NCBI GenBank assembly: GCA_017996515.1
Contig: JAGOGU010000105.1
Coordinates: forward strand, 1 to 5,561
Origin: Allobrachymonas sp.
GTDB taxonomy: Bacteria > Pseudomonadota > Gammaproteobacteria > Burkholderiales > Burkholderiaceae_C
Direction of reading: 5' to 3'
DNA: 5,561 bases
Shown here: in pieces, positions 1 to 5,561 of the stretch
Layout of the letters: each line of letters starts with the position of its first letter
Position numbering within the stretch: the first letter of the stretch is position 1
Notes under the pieces: model-generated
Told to the model about the DNA's origin: nothing
Seen by the model: only the letters and a program-made list of their open reading frames with translations
Database searches by the model: none
Translations under genes and position numbers: made by a program

Positions 1-745
1 CGACAACCCCGCCAGCCAGGTGTATGTGCGCAACAAGGTCAAGGCGTGCAGCGATTGCGGCATGCATTCGGTACTCGAAAAATACGACGCCACCATGAGC
101 GAAGCGGCGTTGCTGGAACGGGTGCACGCCCTCAATGCCGACCCCGCCATTCACGGCATTCTGGTGCAACTGCCCCTGCCCGCACATATCGATGCGCAGA
201 AGGTGATCGAAACCATCAGCCCGGCCAAAGATGTGGACGGCTTCCACATCGCCAGCGCCGGCGCCCTCATGACCGGCATGCCCGGCTTCTGGCCCTGCAC
301 GCCTTATGGCTGCATGAAAATGCTCGAAAGCATCGGCTACAAGCTGCGGGGCAAGCACGCCGTGGTCATTGGCCGCAGCAATATCGTGGGCAAGCCCATG
401 GCGTTGATGCTGCTGGCGCAAGACGCCACCGTCACCATCTGCCACAGCCGCACGCCCGATTTGGCCGCCATCACGCGGCAGGCCGATGTGATCGTGGCCG
501 CCGTGGGCAAGCGCAATGTGCTCACGGCCGATATGGTCAAACCCGGCGCCGTGGTGCTTGATGTGGGCATGAACCGCAACGACGAAGGCCAACTGTGTGG
601 CGATGTGGACTTTGACGGCGTGAAAAACGTGGCCAGCCACATCACCCCCGTGCCCGGCGGCGTCGGCCCCATGACGATTACCATGCTGCTGGTCAACACC
701 CTGCAAGCAGCCGAGCGCACGGCAGGCCCCATCGTGCAGGATTGA
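1..745 (+). CDS. folD: FolD, bifunctional methylenetetrahydrofolate dehydrogenase / methenyltetrahydrofolate cyclohydrolase (5' end missing)
   Basis: FolD oxidises 5,10-methylene-THF to methenyl-THF with NADP+ and then hydrolyses it to 10-formyl-THF, supplying one-carbon units for purine and formyl-Met synthesis in the cytosol. The frame is already open at base 2, and 247 codons precede the TGA at 743-745. The first codons read [12 protein letters not shown], a hallmark FolD segment, so the true start lies upstream; by comparison with E. coli FolD (288 aa) about 42 residues are missing. A GTG at 20 is therefore an internal Val, not a start. Visible family motifs are the Tyr (23-25) and catalytic Lys (35-37) of Yxxx[10 protein letters not shown] with its Gln at 167-169, KDVDGFH with its Asp at 236-238, the NADP-binding GRSNIVGKP loop from 371, and PGGVGPMT near the C-terminus (about 650-675). 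All key residues are intact, so the enzyme should be active. Identity is very secure; only the N-terminus is unseen. Confidence 0.97.
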   Translation, partial: DNPASQVYVRNKVKACSDCGMHSVLEKYDATMSEAALLERVHALNADPAIHGILVQLPLPAHIDAQKVIETISPAKDVDGFHIASAGALMTGMPGFWPCTPYGCMKMLESIGYKLRGKHAVVIGRSNIVGKPMALMLLAQDATVTICHSRTPDLAAITRQADVIVAAVGKRNVLTADMVKPGAVVLDVGMNRNDEGQLCGDVDFDGVKNVASHITPVPGGVGPMTITMLLVNTLQAAERTAGPIVQD

Positions 746-793
746 ACCCGCCTGGCATGGCCTGCCCCCCAGCCTGGCCCACGCGCCACAACC

Positions 794-815
794 CATGCGG
801 CATTGATGCGGCATC
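794..815. repeat. Two tandem ATGC-G-GCAT palindromes, 11 bases apart
   Basis: The 9-base word ATGCGGCAT occurs at 795-803 and again at 806-814. Each copy is a palindrome around a central G, and the second extends to an 11-base form, GATGCGGCATC (805-815). The centres are 11 bases apart, about one helical turn, in the gap between folD and the FKBP gene and 64 bases before the FKBP start codon. Paired dyads on one face of the helix can be a protein-binding site, but no known operator consensus was recognised. Chance in GC-rich DNA is a real alternative. Confidence 0.4.
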
Positions 816-878
816 GGTGTGACCACTTTCTGCACAACCTTTACCTGTACGCACCCCCGCTTTTTCTCCTGAACCACC

Positions 879-1433
879 ATGTCCTCATCCACCTCTACTT
901 TTTCCGGCAGCATCACCCCCAACAGCGTCGTTGCATTGACCTGGGTGTTGAAAGACATGCAAGGCGATGTACTCGATACCTTGCAAGACCCGCTGGAATT
1001 TTTTCTGGGCGGCGAAGACCTTTTGCCCAGCATCGTCAGCGCCTTGCTGCAACATCAGGCAGGCGATACCGTGCAGCTGCATCTGGAGCCGGAACAGGCC
1101 TTTGGGGATTACGACGAAACCCTGGTGTTTGTCGAGCCGCGCGACGGCTTTCCGGACGAGCTGGAAGAAGGCATGGTCTTTGACGGCCACGCCATGCCCC
1201 CGGGTTGCAGCAGCGCCATGCCGCAAGAGGCGCTCTACATCGTCACCGACATCTACCCCGAGCACATCATCCTGGATGGCAACCACCCGCTGGCAGGCAT
1301 CGGGCTGGATCTGGAACTCACCATTCACCATGCGCGCTCCGCCACCTCTGAAGAAATCCAGCGCGGCAGCGCAGGCGCAGGATTTTTCCGCATCGAAAGC
1401 GATGCCGAGCACAGTGGCCACACCTTGCATTGA
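879..1433 (+). CDS. SlyD-like FKBP-type peptidyl-prolyl cis-trans isomerase
   Basis: The 184-aa product belongs to the SlyD branch of FKBP isomerases, which catalyse prolyl cis-trans isomerisation and chaperone folding in the cytoplasm. Residues 12-91 form the first FKBP part, with GDVLDTLQDPLEFFLGG (29-45), a conserved AGD (61-63) and PEQAFGDYDETLV (71-83). Residues of about 92-132 correspond to the insert-in-flap chaperone domain, and the DGNHPLAG signature of the family is at 133-140. The text after it (SATSEEIQRG, 154-163) matches the SlyD stretch before the metal-binding tail, but the His/Cys-rich tail of E. coli SlyD is absent and the protein ends in a short segment with only three His. 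By alignment from memory, two active-site Tyr of E. coli SlyD are replaced by other aromatics, Trp22 and Phe75. There is no signal peptide. The ATG at 879 is the only sensible start, although no clear Shine-Dalgarno precedes it. Its job as isomerase is likely; a role in nickel delivery is unlikely. It is often labelled slyD, but I leave the symbol open because the tail is missing. Confidence 0.9.
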   Translation: MSSSTSTFSGSITPNSVVALTWVLKDMQGDVLDTLQDPLEFFLGGEDLLPSIVSALLQHQAGDTVQLHLEPEQAFGDYDETLVFVEPRDGFPDELEEGMVFDGHAMPPGCSSAMPQEALYIVTDIYPEHIILDGNHPLAGIGLDLELTIHHARSATSEEIQRGSAGAGFFRIESDAEHSGHTLH

Positions 1434-1506
1434 TCCTTCATAATGTGCAGCAAACCAGACGCCTCACTGCGCACCGCTTGATGCCCGTCTTGATCCCACA
1501 TCACAC

Positions 1507-1510
1507 AGGT
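1507..1510 (+). promoter_or_regulatory. Probable ribosome binding site of aroQ
   Basis: AGGT lies eight bases before the ATG at 1519, a normal Shine-Dalgarno distance, and supports that start codon. The 85-base gap after the FKBP gene shows no convincing terminator, so read-through from the FKBP gene into aroQ is possible. Confidence 0.5.
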
Positions 1511-1518
1511 AATCGCCC

Positions 1519-2010
1519 ATGACTTCGCAGCCTTCTGCCCCTTCCGGCCTGACCGTTTGTGTCTTCAACGGCCCCAACCTCAACCTGCTGGGCACACGCG
1601 AGCCGGGCATTTACGGTTCGGCTACATTGAACGATGTCAGAAAACTGTGCGAACAGGCGTGCGCCCGCCACGGCTGGACGCTGGACTTTCGCCAAAGCAA
1701 CCACGAAGGCGCCTTGGTGGATGCCCTGCACGATGCCGGGCGCCTGCACGCCGCCGGCCAGTTGACAGGCGTGGTGCTGAATGCAGGCGCTTACACCCAC
1801 ACCAGCGTAGCGCTGCACGATGCCATCAAAGGCACAGGCGTGCCGCTGGTGGAGCTGCACATCAGCAATGTATTTGCCCGCGAACCATTCCGGCACCATT
1901 CCCATATTTCGTCCGTTGCGCGCGCCGTGATGTGCGGCTGGGGCGTACAGGGCTATGCTTTGGCCATTGACGGGCTGGCGCAATGGCTGCCCGCCCACGC
2001 AACCCGCTAA
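1519..2010 (+). CDS. aroQ: Type II 3-dehydroquinate dehydratase
   Basis: This 163-aa cytosolic enzyme removes water from 3-dehydroquinate to give 3-dehydroshikimate, the third step of the shikimate pathway to aromatic amino acids and folate precursors. Type II enzymes are dodecamers of a flavodoxin-like fold. All active-site signatures are present: NGPNLNLLG (17-25) with Asn20, the catalytic Arg27 and Tyr32 in REPGIYG, FRQSNHEG (57-64), NAGAYTHTSVAL (88-99), and ELHISNVFAREPFRHHS (112-128) with the catalytic His114 and the substrate-contacting Arg125. Spacings between Asn, Arg and Tyr equal those of the well-studied Streptomyces enzyme. It is slightly longer than the usual 145-150 residues because of about 10 extra residues before the first strand and a short C-terminal tail. 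It lies 17 bases upstream of coaBC and is probably co-transcribed with it. In many proteobacteria aroQ instead precedes accB-accC. It is unrelated to the chorismate mutase that is also called AroQ. Confidence 0.97.
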   Translation: MTSQPSAPSGLTVCVFNGPNLNLLGTREPGIYGSATLNDVRKLCEQACARHGWTLDFRQSNHEGALVDALHDAGRLHAAGQLTGVVLNAGAYTHTSVALHDAIKGTGVPLVELHISNVFAREPFRHHSHISSVARAVMCGWGVQGYALAIDGLAQWLPAHATR

Positions 2011-2011
2011 C

Positions 2012-2017
2012 GAAAGG
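2012..2017 (+). promoter_or_regulatory. Ribosome binding site that decides the coaBC start
   Basis: GAAAGG directly follows the aroQ stop codon and stands ten bases before the ATG at 2028. An in-frame ATG at 1983, inside the end of aroQ, has no comparable purine-rich site, and the residues it would add do not resemble the CoaBC N-terminus. The later start is therefore preferred. Confidence 0.6.
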
Positions 2018-2027
2018 CACGCACCGC

Positions 2028-3302
2028 ATGCACGCACGCTCTGCTACAACGGCCACCAGCCTCCTGCCGCCCACCAGTTTGCAGGAACTGGCGGGCCGCC
2101 GCATTCTGCTGGGGCTGACTGGCGGCGTGGCCTGCTACAAAGCGGCCGAGCTGTGCCGCTTGCTGGTCAAGGCGGGCGCGCAGGTGCAGGTCATGATGAG
2201 CGCGGGCGCCTGCCACTTCATCACCCCCACCACCATGCAAGCCCTTTCGGGGCGACCGGTGTTTACCAGCCAGTGGGATGAACGCGCGCCCGACCATATG
2301 GCACATATCCGCCTGGGGCGCGAAACAGACCTGATTCTGCTGGCGCCTTGCAGCGCAGACAGCATCGCGCGTCTGGCACAAGGCCGTGCAGATGAACTCG
2401 TCAGCTTGACCTGCCTGGCACGCCCGGCGGGCACGCCTTTGCTGATTGCGCCTGCCATGAACCGCGAAATGTATGCCCATCCCGCCACGCAGCGCAATTT
2501 GGCGCAGATCGCTGCCGACGGCGCCCATGTGCTGGGCGTGGGCTGCGGCGAGCAGGCCTGTGGCGAAGTGGGCGACGGCCGCATGCTTGAGCCCTGGGAA
2601 CTGTACGAAGCCGTGGCCGCCCAGTTTGCTCCCCGCATACTGGCAGGCCAGCAGGTGCTGATTACGGCTGGCCCTACCTACGAAGCCATTGACCCGGTAC
2701 GTGGCATCACCAACCGATCCAGCGGCAAAATGGGCTTTGCCCTGGCTCGCGCAGCGCAACAGGCCGGCGCCAACGTTACGCTGATTGCTGGCCCCGTGCA
2801 CCTGCCCACGCCTTATGGCGTACAGCGCGTTGATGTGCAGTCCGCCCGCGACATGTTGCAGGCCGTGCAGCAGCACGTGCCCGAGCGCGGTATTTTCATC
2901 GCCACCGCCGCCGTGGCCGACTGGCGCAGCAGCGACACCGCCGCGCACAAAATCAAGAAAGATGGCAGCGGCCAACCGCCCGCCTTGCAATTTGCCGAAA
3001 ACCCAGACATTCTCGCCACCATCGCGCGCAGCCCGCAGGCACAAAGTGGCGCATTGTTCTGCGTGGGCTTTGCCGCCGAAACCGAAAACCTGCTGGCCCA
3101 CGCCCAGGCCAAACGGCTGCGCAAGCAGGTGCCATTGCTCGTGGCCAACCTGGGGCCTGCCACCTTCGGGCAGGACGACAATGCCTTGCTCCTCATCGAC
3201 GCGCACGGCGCAACCGAACTGCCCCGTGCCAACAAACACGCTCTGGCACAGCAGTTGCTGGCGGCCATCGCCCAGCGCCTGCCCGACAATCTGCCCGCCT
3301 GA
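2028..3302 (+). CDS. coaBC: Bifunctional phosphopantothenoylcysteine decarboxylase / phosphopantothenate-cysteine ligase
   Basis: CoaBC (Dfp) carries out two consecutive cytosolic steps of coenzyme A synthesis: CTP-dependent coupling of cysteine to 4'-phosphopantothenate by the CoaB half, and FMN-dependent decarboxylation to 4'-phosphopantetheine by the CoaC half. The 424-aa product is close to E. coli Dfp (406 aa), with an N-terminal extension of about 20 residues rich in Ala, Ser and Thr. The CoaC domain spans about 23-195: a flavin-binding LGLTGGVACYK (28-38), catalytic His93 in AHIRLG, APCSAD (106-111), PAMNREMY with Asn145, and the flexible-flap Cys178 in GEQACGEVGDGRM. The CoaB domain spans about 205-420: ITAGPTYEAIDPVR (212-225), ITNRSSGKMGFA with Asn229, AAVADWR (294-300), the KIKK motif (308-311) containing the equivalent of E. 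coli Lys289, NPDI, and VGFAAET. Every residue I know to be essential is present, so both activities are expected. The start at 2028 is supported by a nearby ribosome binding site; the alternative at 1983 would overlap aroQ. Confidence 0.97.
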   Translation: MHARSATTATSLLPPTSLQELAGRRILLGLTGGVACYKAAELCRLLVKAGAQVQVMMSAGACHFITPTTMQALSGRPVFTSQWDERAPDHMAHIRLGRETDLILLAPCSADSIARLAQGRADELVSLTCLARPAGTPLLIAPAMNREMYAHPATQRNLAQIAADGAHVLGVGCGEQACGEVGDGRMLEPWELYEAVAAQFAPRILAGQQVLITAGPTYEAIDPVRGITNRSSGKMGFALARAAQQAGANVTLIAGPVHLPTPYGVQRVDVQSARDMLQAVQQHVPERGIFIATAAVADWRSSDTAAHKIKKDGSGQPPALQFAENPDILATIARSPQAQSGALFCVGFAAETENLLAHAQAKRLRKQVPLLVANLGPATFGQDDNALLLIDAHGATELPRANKHALAQQLLAAIAQRLPDNLPA

Positions 3303-3492
3303 AACCGCCTGACTTTTCAGACAGCATTTTTCAAGCAAAACGCGACACGAAAACACGGCACAATACGCTGCAAGCAACCGTTTTTTCGGCGGCACATTGG
3401 GCCTGCATAACGTGATCACATACCGTCTGTGTCGAGTTTGCACCTGTATTTGCGTTTTCATTTCCATTTTTGTTTGACGTACTTGTTTGAAC
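3303..3492 (+). promoter_or_regulatory. Intergenic leader, probable promoter region of the DUF349 gene
   Basis: This 190-base gap is more AT-rich than the genes on either side and is the longest non-coding stretch in the window, so it most likely carries the promoter of the downstream gene. Candidate sigma-70 elements are weak: CACAAT at 3359-3364 without a good -35, and TTGGGC (3397-3402) with TACCGT (3421-3426) at an 18-base spacing. The last 60 bases are rich in T runs and poor in A, and no Shine-Dalgarno is visible. A perfect 8-base palindrome, GTGATCAC, sits at 3412-3419. No convincing intrinsic terminator for coaBC was found; a four-pair stem at 3309-3320 is too weak. The exact promoter cannot be fixed by eye. 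Confidence 0.4.
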
Positions 3493-5561
3493 ATGATCCA
3501 TATTCCCTTCTTCGGCAACGCCCATGACGATGTGCCCAACGGGCCCAAAGACCCAACGACCGCTGGCGCAAATGCCAACACCCCCGCTGCGGCCGAACAC
3601 CCGCTGGATGCCCGCACGGGCGGCATCTTCAGTGCCCCCACATCAGGTGAGCGCGCGGCCAAAGTACGTGCCTGGCTGGCCACAGAGCCAGACCCCGCCG
3701 CCATGCAAGAGGTGTACAAGGAGTTGAGCCTGCGCGACAAAGGCGCTGCCAAGGCGCTGCGCGAAAAGCTCGACGACATCAAACGCAGCAAGGGGCAAGA
3801 AGCACTCGCGGCCGAATGGGCCGCCCGCGCCGAGGCCCTGCTGCAAGCCAGCCGCTTCAACATTGCCGACGCCATGGCCTGGCAGCGCGATGCGGCCAAA
3901 GCGAGCGCGCCCTTGAGCCGCGAACCGTTGCTGGCGCTCAAAAACCAGTTGACCGAGAGCGTTCAACGCATCGAAGATCTGCACACCCGCACCCAAGTGC
4001 AGCGCGAAGCGGCTGCCTTGTTGGCACAGCGCATCGAACTGCTGTCCACCAAAAGCTGGCGCGATGCCGAAGCCGTGCAAGCCAGCCTGCAAGCCGATAT
4101 CCAGCACTGGCATGCACAAACCCTGCAACTGCAACAAGATACGCACTGGCAACACGTGGATGTGCGCCACAGCAACCAGCTGGACAGTGCCCGGCAGCAA
4201 CTCCATCTGGTGGCACAAGCCTTTACGGATGCGCTGGCGCAAGCCCACGCTGCTGCTGTCGACAGCAGCAAGCCCCTACCCCCCGTGCAAATCTGGGCCG
4301 ATGAGCTACGCGCCGCACGCGGCGAAACAGCGCCTGCCGCTCCCGCATCGGGCACTGTGCCAGCAACCGAGTCTGCCGCCGACAACGCCGCCGCGCAGGC
4401 TCGCCAGAACGAAGCCACAGAGGCCATCCAGCCGCTGCTGCAAACGCTCGACAAAGAACTGGCCAACGGCCACAGCAAAACCGCCACCGCCGCTGCGCAA
4501 GCCCTGCGCCACGCCCTGAAAGAACATGGCCGCTTTGTGCCCACCGCGCTGGATGCGCAAGTGCAAGCAGCGCTGACCAAAGCCAGCGAGCTGGAAGGCT
4601 GGCAGCGTTGGCGCGCCGACCAGTTGCGCACCGAGCTGGTACAAAAAGCCGAAGCCCTGATCCACCGCCCTGCCGCTACAACAGAAGCAACAGAAGCGCC
4701 TGCCACATCAGCATCAATAGATACGCCAACGGAGCAAGCATCCGTATCGGCAGAAACAACGGAAAAAATCGCAGATAACGCCGCAGAAAAGGGAGCGGCG
4801 GAACCTGCCCAAGCTTCCCCTGCAGAAACAGATTCTGCGCAGGCTGAAAGCAGCAAAACCGAGCTGCCCACCAGCCCACATAGCCCACGCAAACTGCAAG
4901 ACATGCTGCGCCAACTGCGCGAGCAATGGAAAGAGGTCGATCAAGGCGGCGTGCCCAATCATGCCCTTTGGCGACGATTCGACCAAGCCTGCAACGAAGC
5001 CTACCGCATCGTTCAAGCCTGGTTGGCGCACATGAAACAGCAAGCCGCCGAGCAAAAAGGCTTGCGTCTGGCGCTGCTGACCGAAGTCAAAGCCTGGGGC
5101 GAGGCATTGGCCGCCCGCAGCGCGCAAGCTGCGGACGCGATCGACTGGAAAGCCGTGCACCGCGAACTGGGCGAATTCAGCCGCCGCTGGCGCGAAGCCG
5201 GCCACGTCAGCGAAAAAGTTTTTGCCGAATTGCAACCACAGTGGAAAGCAGCTTTGCAACAGGCCACTAAACCGTTGGAGGCCGTGCAACAAGCCAGCCT
5301 GGCCATACGCCAGCAGCTGATCGAGCAGGCTCAGGCCTTAAGCAGTGGCGAATGGCGCATCGACGCCATCAAGGAACTGCAACACCGCTGGCAGCAAGAA
5401 GCCCAACGCATCTCGCTGGAACGCCGCCAGGAACAAAAACTGTGGGATGCTTTCCGCAAACCGATTGACGCCGCCTTTCAGCGCCGCAGCCAGCAACGCG
5501 AGCAACTCGCCAGCAGCGCCAACCAACGCGATCAGGCTGTACTGCAAGCCGTGCAGGCGCT
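3493..5561 (+). CDS. Large DUF349 domain-containing protein (3' end missing)
   Basis: The frame is open from the ATG at 3493 to the window edge: 689 complete codons, with no stop. An in-frame TGA at 3475-3477 limits the start to this ATG or a TTG at 3487. The protein is soluble-looking, highly helical and rich in Ala, Gln, Glu and Arg, with no signal peptide or membrane segment. Residues 1-45 are a variable, probably disordered N-terminus. Residues 50-285 are a conserved helical region (for example RDKGAAKAL, 83-91, and a segment around 160-185 beginning RIEDLHTRTQ). A linker at 290-315 and a second helical block ending in LEGWQRWR and AEALIHRP (about 370-393) follow. Residues 394-465 are a long Ala/Thr/Glu/Ser linker. 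Then come at least three DUF349-type helical repeats, anchored at Trp479 (with LWRRF, 492-496), Trp566, and Trp633 (with LWDAF, 650-654). Homologues are common in Burkholderiales, but their function is not known to me. The family assignment is firm; no biochemical role is claimed. It probably has its own promoter in the 190-base gap. Confidence 0.88.
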   Translation, partial: MIHIPFFGNAHDDVPNGPKDPTTAGANANTPAAAEHPLDARTGGIFSAPTSGERAAKVRAWLATEPDPAAMQEVYKELSLRDKGAAKALREKLDDIKRSKGQEALAAEWAARAEALLQASRFNIADAMAWQRDAAKASAPLSREPLLALKNQLTESVQRIEDLHTRTQVQREAAALLAQRIELLSTKSWRDAEAVQASLQADIQHWHAQTLQLQQDTHWQHVDVRHSNQLDSARQQLHLVAQAFTDALAQAHAAAVDSSKPLPPVQIWADELRAARGETAPAAPASGTVPATESAADNAAAQARQNEATEAIQPLLQTLDKELANGHSKTATAAAQALRHALKEHGRFVPTALDAQVQAALTKASELEGWQRWRADQLRTELVQKAEALIHRPAATTEATEAPATSASIDTPTEQASVSAETTEKIADNAAEKGAAEPAQASPAETDSAQAESSKTELPTSPHSPRKLQDMLRQLREQWKEVDQGGVPNHALWRRFDQACNEAYRIVQAWLAHMKQQAAEQKGLRLALLTEVKAWGEALAARSAQAADAIDWKAVHRELGEFSRRWREAGHVSEKVFAELQPQWKAALQQATKPLEAVQQASLAIRQQLIEQAQALSSGEWRIDAIKELQHRWQQEAQRISLERRQEQKLWDAFRKPIDAAFQRRSQQREQLASSANQRDQAVLQAVQA
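4672..4887 (+). other. Region encoding a low-complexity acidic linker in the DUF349 protein
   Basis: Residues 394-465 consist almost wholly of Ala, Thr, Glu, Ser, Pro and Gln with no predicted hydrophobic core, between two helical blocks. Codon use departs from the surroundings: in residues 394-456 Ala is encoded by GCA seven times against four GCC, and ACA, TCA, ATA and GGA appear, whereas flanking parts favour GCC and other C/G-ending codons. This suggests a weakly constrained, fast-evolving linker. It stays in frame and shows no exact tandem repeat unit. Confidence 0.7.

Noticed and set aside
20..745. A GTG at base 20 as the start of folD
   Set aside because: The frame is open to base 2 and the upstream codons continue the conserved FolD motif (DNPASQ before VYVRNK), so the gene is simply cut by the window edge.
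818..846. Sigma-70-like promoter before the FKBP gene (TGTGAC near 818, TTTACC near 838)
   Set aside because: Both hexamers match the consensus poorly, and the -10 candidate lacks the conserved TA..T pattern at a proper spacing.
1983..2027. Upstream ATG extending CoaBC by 15 residues
   Set aside because: It overlaps the aroQ end by 28 bases, has no ribosome binding site, and adds residues not typical of the family; the ATG at 2028 has GAAAGG at ten bases.
3309..3331. Possible intrinsic terminator after coaBC (CTGA/TCAG stem, T run at 3327-3331)
   Set aside because: The stem has only four pairs, is not GC-rich, and the T run does not directly follow it.
3412..3419. Perfect palindrome GTGATCAC as an operator or CRP-like site
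   Set aside because: Eight bases of symmetry is short, the flanks break it, and the CRP half-site spacing is absent.
2007..3941. A 644-codon antisense open frame across coaBC, the gap and the DUF349 gene
   Set aside because: Its product resembles no known protein, and it lies opposite two well-supported genes. Long antisense frames are expected in GC-rich DNA whose coding strand has a strong third-position bias.
3963..4904. A 313-codon Ser/Ala/Cys-rich antisense open frame inside the DUF349 gene
   Set aside because: Its low-complexity composition mirrors the Ala/Gln-rich sense strand, and there is no recognisable domain, so it is a shadow of the real gene.

Overview
The window is an ordinary-looking stretch of chromosome from a GC-rich betaproteobacterium. 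The best fit is Burkholderiales, probably Comamonadaceae, judged from protein similarity recalled from memory and from the strong preference for G/C-ending codons; no database search was possible. All five genes lie on the + strand. I see no mobile element, phage gene, CRISPR array, tRNA or rRNA.

Layout. Bases 1-745 are the 3' part of folD (methylene-THF dehydrogenase/cyclohydrolase), cut by the window's left edge. A 133-base gap (746-878) holds two tandem short palindromes. Bases 879-1433 encode a SlyD-type FKBP peptidyl-prolyl isomerase without the usual metal-binding tail. An 85-base gap leads to aroQ (type II 3-dehydroquinate dehydratase, 1519-2010). It is followed after 17 bases by coaBC (bifunctional phosphopantothenoylcysteine synthetase/decarboxylase, 2028-3302), so these two are likely co-transcribed. 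A 190-base, relatively AT-rich gap (3303-3492) probably contains the promoter and leader of the last gene, a large DUF349 protein (3493 to the window end, incomplete).

How the genes relate. folD, aroQ and coaBC are housekeeping enzymes of cofactor and aromatic biosynthesis (one-carbon folate pool, shikimate pathway, coenzyme A). The FKBP protein is a probable folding helper. The DUF349 protein has no established biochemical function that I can assign. The genes share no single pathway; this reads as a core-genome neighbourhood.

No clearly new biological system was found. The points most worth a second look are the repeat architecture of the DUF349 protein, the paired palindromes before the FKBP gene, the tail-less FKBP, and the U-rich leader without a Shine-Dalgarno sequence before the DUF349 gene.
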